A DNA stretch of 64,000 nucleotides from JAAYVZ01 sp035384965 (lineage in GTDB: Bacteria > Acidobacteriota > Thermoanaerobaculia > Thermoanaerobaculales > Thermoanaerobaculaceae): the NCBI GenBank assembly GCA_035384965.1, contig DAOOJE010000002.1, forward strand, positions 124,001-188,000, in the 5' to 3' direction. Shown one piece after another: positions 60,448 to 64,000 of the stretch. Position numbers and translations under genes: made by a program. Position 1 is the first letter of the stretch, and each line of letters starts with the position of its first letter. A model generated the notes under the pieces. It worked only from the letters and a program-made list of their open reading frames with translations. It was not told where the DNA came from and ran no database searches.

Positions 60448-61608
60448 GTGAGGCGGTCGCTGCCGGTGCTGGGTGTGCTGTCGGTCGCGGGAACCCTGCT
60501 CGCCGCGCCGCCGCCTCCGCGCTTCCCGGGCGCCGCCACGACCGTGGTCGTCAACCGCGCCGACGGGCGCGTCGCGGCCGTGGTGGGCGCGAAGCTCCTC
60601 CTGCTCGACTCCCTGACCTCCGACCTCGTGACCAGGGACTACGAGCTACCGGGCCGGGAGCAGGCGGTCCGGGAGTTCCGAGGCAACACGGTCGTGTACT
60701 CGACGCGCAGCGTGGCGGACATGCCGTTCGTGCTCGTGGCGCTGCACGTCGACGGCCGGGAGCGGCTGGCGTGGCCGAACGAGGGCCTGTCGGAACTCTT
60801 CCCGACCGAGCGCAGCCGCCTGACTCTCGACGGCAGGGGATTGTACGGTGAGCTGGTGCTCGACCGCGCCGTGCGCGAGTACTTTGAGCTGCCCGAGGAC
60901 ATCCCGCTCGGCGCCGGCGTCGCGGCAACCTATCGCTTCGCCGGGGAGAAGATGTCGGCCCGTGCCTCGGAGGTCTTCCGCCAGGTCGTGGGGCTCACCC
61001 CGGACGACATGCTCATCGCGCTCAGGGACGGCGGGGTGCTGCGCTACAAGGCGGGCGAGGGCGTGGTCTGGAGGCAGGACATCCCGGGCGAGCCGTGGCG
61101 GCTCGTGGACGTGGACGACAGGGGCGGGCAGCTCCTCGGCCTCGAGGCCGGAACGGTGCTGCGCTGCCTGTCCTTGGACCGCGGGGAGCTGCGGTGGGAA
61201 TGGCGCCTCGCCAGCCAGGCCAGTGTCATCCGTGCGGCGCTCGGGCTCAAGGAGGCGGCGCCGGCGCAGCCTCCCGCCGCCAGGCCCCGGCGGAGCGCCG
61301 CGCCCGCGACTCCGGAGCCGGCCCCGGTGAGGGTTCGTGACGCCCGGCTGCTGCGAGCGGGCCGGGTGCTGCTGTACGGTGACCAGCCGCGGCGCTTCCT
61401 GCTCGTGCTGGATCCGGTCGGCAACCGGGTCGTCGGCGAGGAAGTTCTCGGTGCCCTCCCACGCCGTGAACTGGAGGTCGTGGCGTCGTGGTGGCTCGAG
61501 GAGGCAACCGACCTCTCGGCTGCCTGGGAAATGCCGGGCAGCGCCGGGGTCTCGCTGCTGCTGCGCGGCACCGACGGCTGGCACGTCGTGCCGGTCACGC
61601 TCCCGTGA
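60448..61608 (+). CDS. Exported hypothetical protein
   Basis: A 386-residue protein with signal peptide SLPVLGVLSVAGTLLAA. The body is made of short beta strands with recurrent GRVAAVVGAKLLLLDS-like turns, giving a beta-propeller impression, interrupted by a proline/alanine-rich linker (PPAARPRRSAAPATPEPAP) near 270-290. I do not recognise a family. The GTG start lies six bases after the DsbA-like stop with GAGGT before it, so it may be a folding client or partner of that protein. Confidence 0.6.
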   Translation: MRRSLPVLGVLSVAGTLLAAPPPPRFPGAATTVVVNRADGRVAAVVGAKLLLLDSLTSDLVTRDYELPGREQAVREFRGNTVVYSTRSVADMPFVLVALHVDGRERLAWPNEGLSELFPTERSRLTLDGRGLYGELVLDRAVREYFELPEDIPLGAGVAATYRFAGEKMSARASEVFRQVVGLTPDDMLIALRDGGVLRYKAGEGVVWRQDIPGEPWRLVDVDDRGGQLLGLEAGTVLRCLSLDRGELRWEWRLASQASVIRAALGLKEAAPAQPPAARPRRSAAPATPEPAPVRVRDARLLRAGRVLLYGDQPRRFLLVLDPVGNRVVGEEVLGALPRRELEVVASWWLEEATDLSAAWEMPGSAGVSLLLRGTDGWHVVPVTLP

Positions 61609-61699
61609 CGCCCGTTCCGACCACCTCCAGGTCCAGGCTGGAGGAGGCGGTGCGGGGGCTCTAACGGGGGGGAGGGTGGCAGGCGCGGTCGGGGCGGGA

Positions 61700-61705
61700 G
61701 ACAAT
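61700..61705 (+). promoter_or_regulatory. -10-like element before the dehydrogenase homologue
   Basis: GACAAT followed by six bases and a GTG that opens a five-codon mini-ORF. Confidence 0.35.
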
Positions 61706-61711
61706 GGCGCC

Positions 61712-61729
61712 GTGAGGGCCAGGCCATGA
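61712..61729 (+). CDS. Five-codon mini-ORF overlapping the dehydrogenase start
   Basis: GTG AGG GCC AGG CCA TGA: the stop shares bases with the ATG of the next gene (ATGA). With the -10-like box six bases before its GTG it could be a leaderless lead-in that delivers ribosomes to the main start. It is too short to call a gene with confidence. Confidence 0.25.
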   Translation: MRARP

Positions 61730-63012
61730 CCAACGAGGCGTACAACCCCCTGACGGTAGCCCAGTCCCAGCTCGACCGCGTCGCCGAGATGCTCGAGCTC
61801 GACCAGCCGACGCGGCAGCTCCTGCGCGACCCGCTGCGTGAGCACCGTTTCTCGATCTCGGTTCGCATGGACGATGGCACGTTTCGCATCTTCAAGGGTT
61901 TTCGCGTGCAGCACAACGACGCCCGTGGCCCGGGCAAAGGGGGGATTCGCTTCCACCCCACCGGCAGTCTCGACCTCGTACAGGCGATGGCGATGTGGAT
62001 GACGTGGAAGTGCGCGGTCGTGGACATCCCCCTGGGCGGCAGTTCCGGCGGTGTGGCAGTGGATGCCCACAGCCTTTCCGCTGGCGAGCAGGAACGGCTG
62101 TGCCGCGGCTGGGTGCGGGCGCTGTCGCGCGAGATGGGGCCGATCTCCGATGTCGCGGAACCCGATCTCGCGACCAACGCACAGCACATGCTGTGGATGC
62201 TCGACGAGTACGAGACGCTCTTCCACGGCCGCTTCCCGGGGTTCATCACCGGCAAGCCGGTGGGGCTGGGCGGCTCGCTGGGGCGCCGGGAGGCGCCGGG
62301 GTACGGGCTCGTTTTCTGTCTCCGCGAGGCGCTCAAGGAAATCGGCTTGCGCCCCGACAAGACGCTCGTCGCCATTCAGGGGTTCGGAAGCCTCGGGCGG
62401 CACGCCGCCGAGCTGTGCGAGCGCCTCGGCGCGCGCGTGCTGTGCGTCTCGACGTTCGACCCCAGAGAGCAGCGCGCCTGGGCGTTCCGGAAGCTGCCCC
62501 ACGTGCAGGTCGCCGAGCTGGCCGGGATCACGGACGCCTTCGGCACAATCGATCGCCAGCGGGCCCAGACGCTCGGCTACGAGGTGCTGCCGGGGGAAGC
62601 GTGGCTCGAGCAGGACGTGGACGTGCTGATCCCCGCCGCGGTCGAGAACCAGATCACACCCGACAACGTTGGCCGGGTCTCGCCCCGCGTGCGCATCGTC
62701 GCCGAAGGGGCCGACAGCCCTGTCAGCCCCGGCGCGGAGGAGACGCTGCGCCAGCGCGGGGTGCTCATCGTGCCCCACCTGCTCGCCAACGCGGGAGGCG
62801 TGACCTGTTCCTACTTCGAACAGGTGCAGTCCAACGCCAACTACTTCTGGGAGAAGGACGAGGTGCTGGCCAAGCTGGACGTGCGGATGACCAACGCCTA
62901 TTACGCGGTCTCCGATCTCGCCCGCAAGCGCAAGCTGGGGATGCGCGACGCCGCGCTCGTGATCGCGGTGTCCCGCGTCGCCCAGGCGTGCAAGGCACGC
63001 GGCTGGGTGTAG
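61726..63012 (+). CDS. Glu/Leu/Phe/Val dehydrogenase homologue lacking the catalytic lysine
   Basis: A 428-residue protein over the full length of NAD(P)-dependent glutamate dehydrogenases. The substrate-side lysine (GPGKGGIRFHP), the second lysine (MTWKCAVVDIP), the aspartate of EPDLATNAQHMLWMLDEY, the dinucleotide motif AIQGFGSLGRHAA and IPAAVENQI are all present. In the family active-site pattern GG[SAG]K the lysine is replaced: residues 104-109 read GGSSGG, with Ser at 107. Normal oxidative deamination is therefore doubtful. It may be a regulatory paralogue or have a shifted reaction. The ATG overlaps a mini-ORF stop. Confidence 0.85.
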   Translation: MTNEAYNPLTVAQSQLDRVAEMLELDQPTRQLLRDPLREHRFSISVRMDDGTFRIFKGFRVQHNDARGPGKGGIRFHPTGSLDLVQAMAMWMTWKCAVVDIPLGGSSGGVAVDAHSLSAGEQERLCRGWVRALSREMGPISDVAEPDLATNAQHMLWMLDEYETLFHGRFPGFITGKPVGLGGSLGRREAPGYGLVFCLREALKEIGLRPDKTLVAIQGFGSLGRHAAELCERLGARVLCVSTFDPREQRAWAFRKLPHVQVAELAGITDAFGTIDRQRAQTLGYEVLPGEAWLEQDVDVLIPAAVENQITPDNVGRVSPRVRIVAEGADSPVSPGAEETLRQRGVLIVPHLLANAGGVTCSYFEQVQSNANYFWEKDEVLAKLDVRMTNAYYAVSDLARKRKLGMRDAALVIAVSRVAQACKARGWV

Positions 63013-63356
63013 ACCCTTGCGCCGGGCCCGGGGTGGCCCGGACGGCCCGTGCTCGGAGTACGCCCCGAGGTCGGGACGGACGCCGCACGGGCGCCCCTCC
63101 AGGTCCTCGGCCGGCCCGCCGGTTGCCGCGCCGGTGGCGATCGCGGGCTGTTCCGTTCGAGGGCCAGCGCCTGGGAGGCTGGCGAGTCATGAGGAGATGT
63201 GACGAACGGTGAGCTCGTGGAGGTCGCCGGCGGTGCGGCGCGGTGTATGCTCACCCCCGTGCGACGCCGGCTCTTCTCGACATGCGGCCAAGGTCCGGCG
63301 GGCGGTTGGCGGCCGGACGCGGGCAGGCCGCTACCACGGCGCCAGCGGAGCCAGCC
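63013..63356. other. 344-base gap before the cache sensor gene
   Basis: Apart from TATGCT (63246-63251) and the mini-ORF at 63259-63360, I see no gene, repeat or RNA here. The first 60 bases contain GC-rich inverted runs (GCCCGGGG and similar) that could end transcription from the dehydrogenase homologue. Confidence 0.4.
63246..63251 (+). promoter_or_regulatory. -10 element before the cache sensor gene
   Basis: TATGCT, then seven bases and a GTG that opens a 33-codon frame ending on the ATGA of the sensor gene. Confidence 0.4.
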
Positions 63357-63360
63357 ATGA
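63259..63360 (+). CDS. Possible 33-residue leader ORF overlapping the sensor start
   Basis: A GTG frame (starting VRRRLFSTCGQGP, arginine-rich) whose TGA at 63358-63360 overlaps the ATG at 63357. It stands seven bases after a -10-like box. The arrangement repeats that at 61712 and 11166. It may be translated for coupling only; its composition is not that of a folded protein. Confidence 0.3.
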   Translation: MRRRLFSTCGQGPAGGWRPDAGRPLPRRQRSQP

Positions 63361-64000
63361 GCGTCCGTTTCCAGGTCACGATCCGCATCATCGCGGTCAT
63401 CGTGCTGGCGAACCTGGCGCTCTCGACGGTCGGGGTCTGGTACCTGCGGCGCCAGTGGCGCGAGGAGGTCCAGACGCAAGTGCGCCTCGACCTCAACTCC
63501 GCGCGCGCCGCCTACGAAAGCCGCATCGACCGGATCGAGCAGTTCCTGCGCGGCGCTGCGCTCGGCGACTCGCTGGCCGCGGCGCTGGCCAGGCGCGACG
63601 GCACGCGGCTCGACGAGCAGGCGGCGCGGATCTTCCACGCTTCGGGACTGGACCTCGTCACGGTGCTGGATGCCCAGGGCCGGGCGCTCGCCCGCGGGCG
63701 GGCGCCCTCTGCGGGCGGCGACGACCTGTCCCCGAACCCCCTCGTCGCCAGCGCCCTCGCGCGGCTGGAGCCGGCGCAGGGAACGCTGCTCGTCGGCGCC
63801 GAGGAACTGGCGCGGGAGGGCCCGGAACTGGCCGAACGGGCTCGCTTCAGGCTCCGGCCCACCCAGGCCGCCAGGCCGACCGACGAGACCGTGCGCACGG
63901 AGGGGATGGTGCTCGCGGCCGTCGTGCCCGTGCTCGACGCACAGGGCCGCCTGCTCGGGCTGCTGTACGGCGGTAACCTGCTCAACCGGCAGTACGACCT
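63357..64000 (+). CDS. Cache-domain membrane sensor (truncated by window edge)
   Basis: The first 214 residues of a longer protein. A transmembrane helix (IRIIAVIVLANLALSTVGVW) is followed by a periplasmic helix-rich and cache-type region (QTQVRLDLNSARAAYESRID, GLDLVTVLDAQGRALARG, then VVPVLDAQGRLLGLLYGGN). The end LLYGGNLLNRQYDL is characteristic of cache domains in sensor histidine kinases, so a kinase output beyond the window is likely, though a methyl-accepting or GGDEF output is possible. The ATG overlaps the stop of a leader ORF. Confidence 0.75.
   Translation, partial: MSVRFQVTIRIIAVIVLANLALSTVGVWYLRRQWREEVQTQVRLDLNSARAAYESRIDRIEQFLRGAALGDSLAAALARRDGTRLDEQAARIFHASGLDLVTVLDAQGRALARGRAPSAGGDDLSPNPLVASALARLEPAQGTLLVGAEELAREGPELAERARFRLRPTQAARPTDETVRTEGMVLAAVVPVLDAQGRLLGLLYGGNLLNRQYD

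Overview
The window is a GC-rich, gene-dense bacterial chromosome segment with about 50 recognisable protein genes. No rRNA, tRNA, insertion sequence, phage or CRISPR array was seen. Many starts are GTG or TTG, and many genes are chained by ATGA or GTGA overlaps. An ABC exporter, beta-barrel and lipoprotein candidates, an AlgI-type acyltransferase and a DUF374 acyltransferase suggest a diderm. The overall mix (fused sugar nucleotidyltransferase/phosphomannomutase, DUF1343 muramidase, adenosine-specific kinase, methylmalonyl-CoA epimerase, many sensor kinases) would fit an Acidobacteriota lineage such as Thermoanaerobaculia. That placement is inference from gene content only.

Layout. 0.1-4.0 kb: diguanylate cyclase, secreted PDZ protein and PAS histidine kinase. 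4.2-11.2 kb (minus): histidine kinase, receiver, nucleotidyltransferase/PMM fusion, GalT and glycogen synthase, a kinase-led sugar-nucleotide and storage-glucan cluster. 11.3-13.2 kb (minus): Ser/Thr kinase and PIG-L deacetylase. 13.4-17.6 kb (plus): small helical protein, terpenoid-cyclase-fold protein, SDR, half-ferritin, pseudo-receiver and DUF1343 muramidase. 17.7-21.2 kb: zincin, a PerR-like regulator with a peroxiredoxin, and an RCK protein. 21.2-24.5 kb (minus): LysE exporter, adenosine-specific kinase and a degenerate M28 peptidase. 24.6-32.1 kb (minus): ABC exporter, three SGNH hydrolases and one MBOAT acyltransferase, which looks like a cell-surface O-acylation cluster. 32.4-35.3 kb: large repeat-rich exported protein. 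35.5-40.6 kb (minus): metY-metX-lysC-asd, a tightly overlapped aspartate-to-methionine operon behind a leader peptide and an intrinsic terminator. 40.7-44.5 kb: polyphosphate kinase and a flippase. 44.8-50.0 kb: DnaC-like loader, SpoIID/LytB protein, methylmalonyl-CoA epimerase, tRNA methyltransferase and DUF374 acyltransferase. 50.1-54.2 kb (minus): glycosyltransferase 2, LPG-synthase-like and YfhO-like membrane proteins. 54.6-59.2 kb (minus): a beta-barrel candidate and a 1170-residue esterase-PKD-glycosidase lipoprotein. 59.4-64.0 kb (plus): DsbA-like protein, exported protein, a glutamate-dehydrogenase homologue lacking its catalytic lysine, and a truncated cache-domain sensor.

Two regulatory patterns stand out. 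First, many genes have a -10 hexamer ending 5 to 7 bases before the start codon, so their mRNAs are probably leaderless; in several places this decides the start, and in three it marks a mini-ORF just ahead of a gene. Second, the methionine operon is preceded by a short ORF with clustered Met and Cys codons, followed by a strong terminator, which is the signature of ribosome-mediated attenuation.
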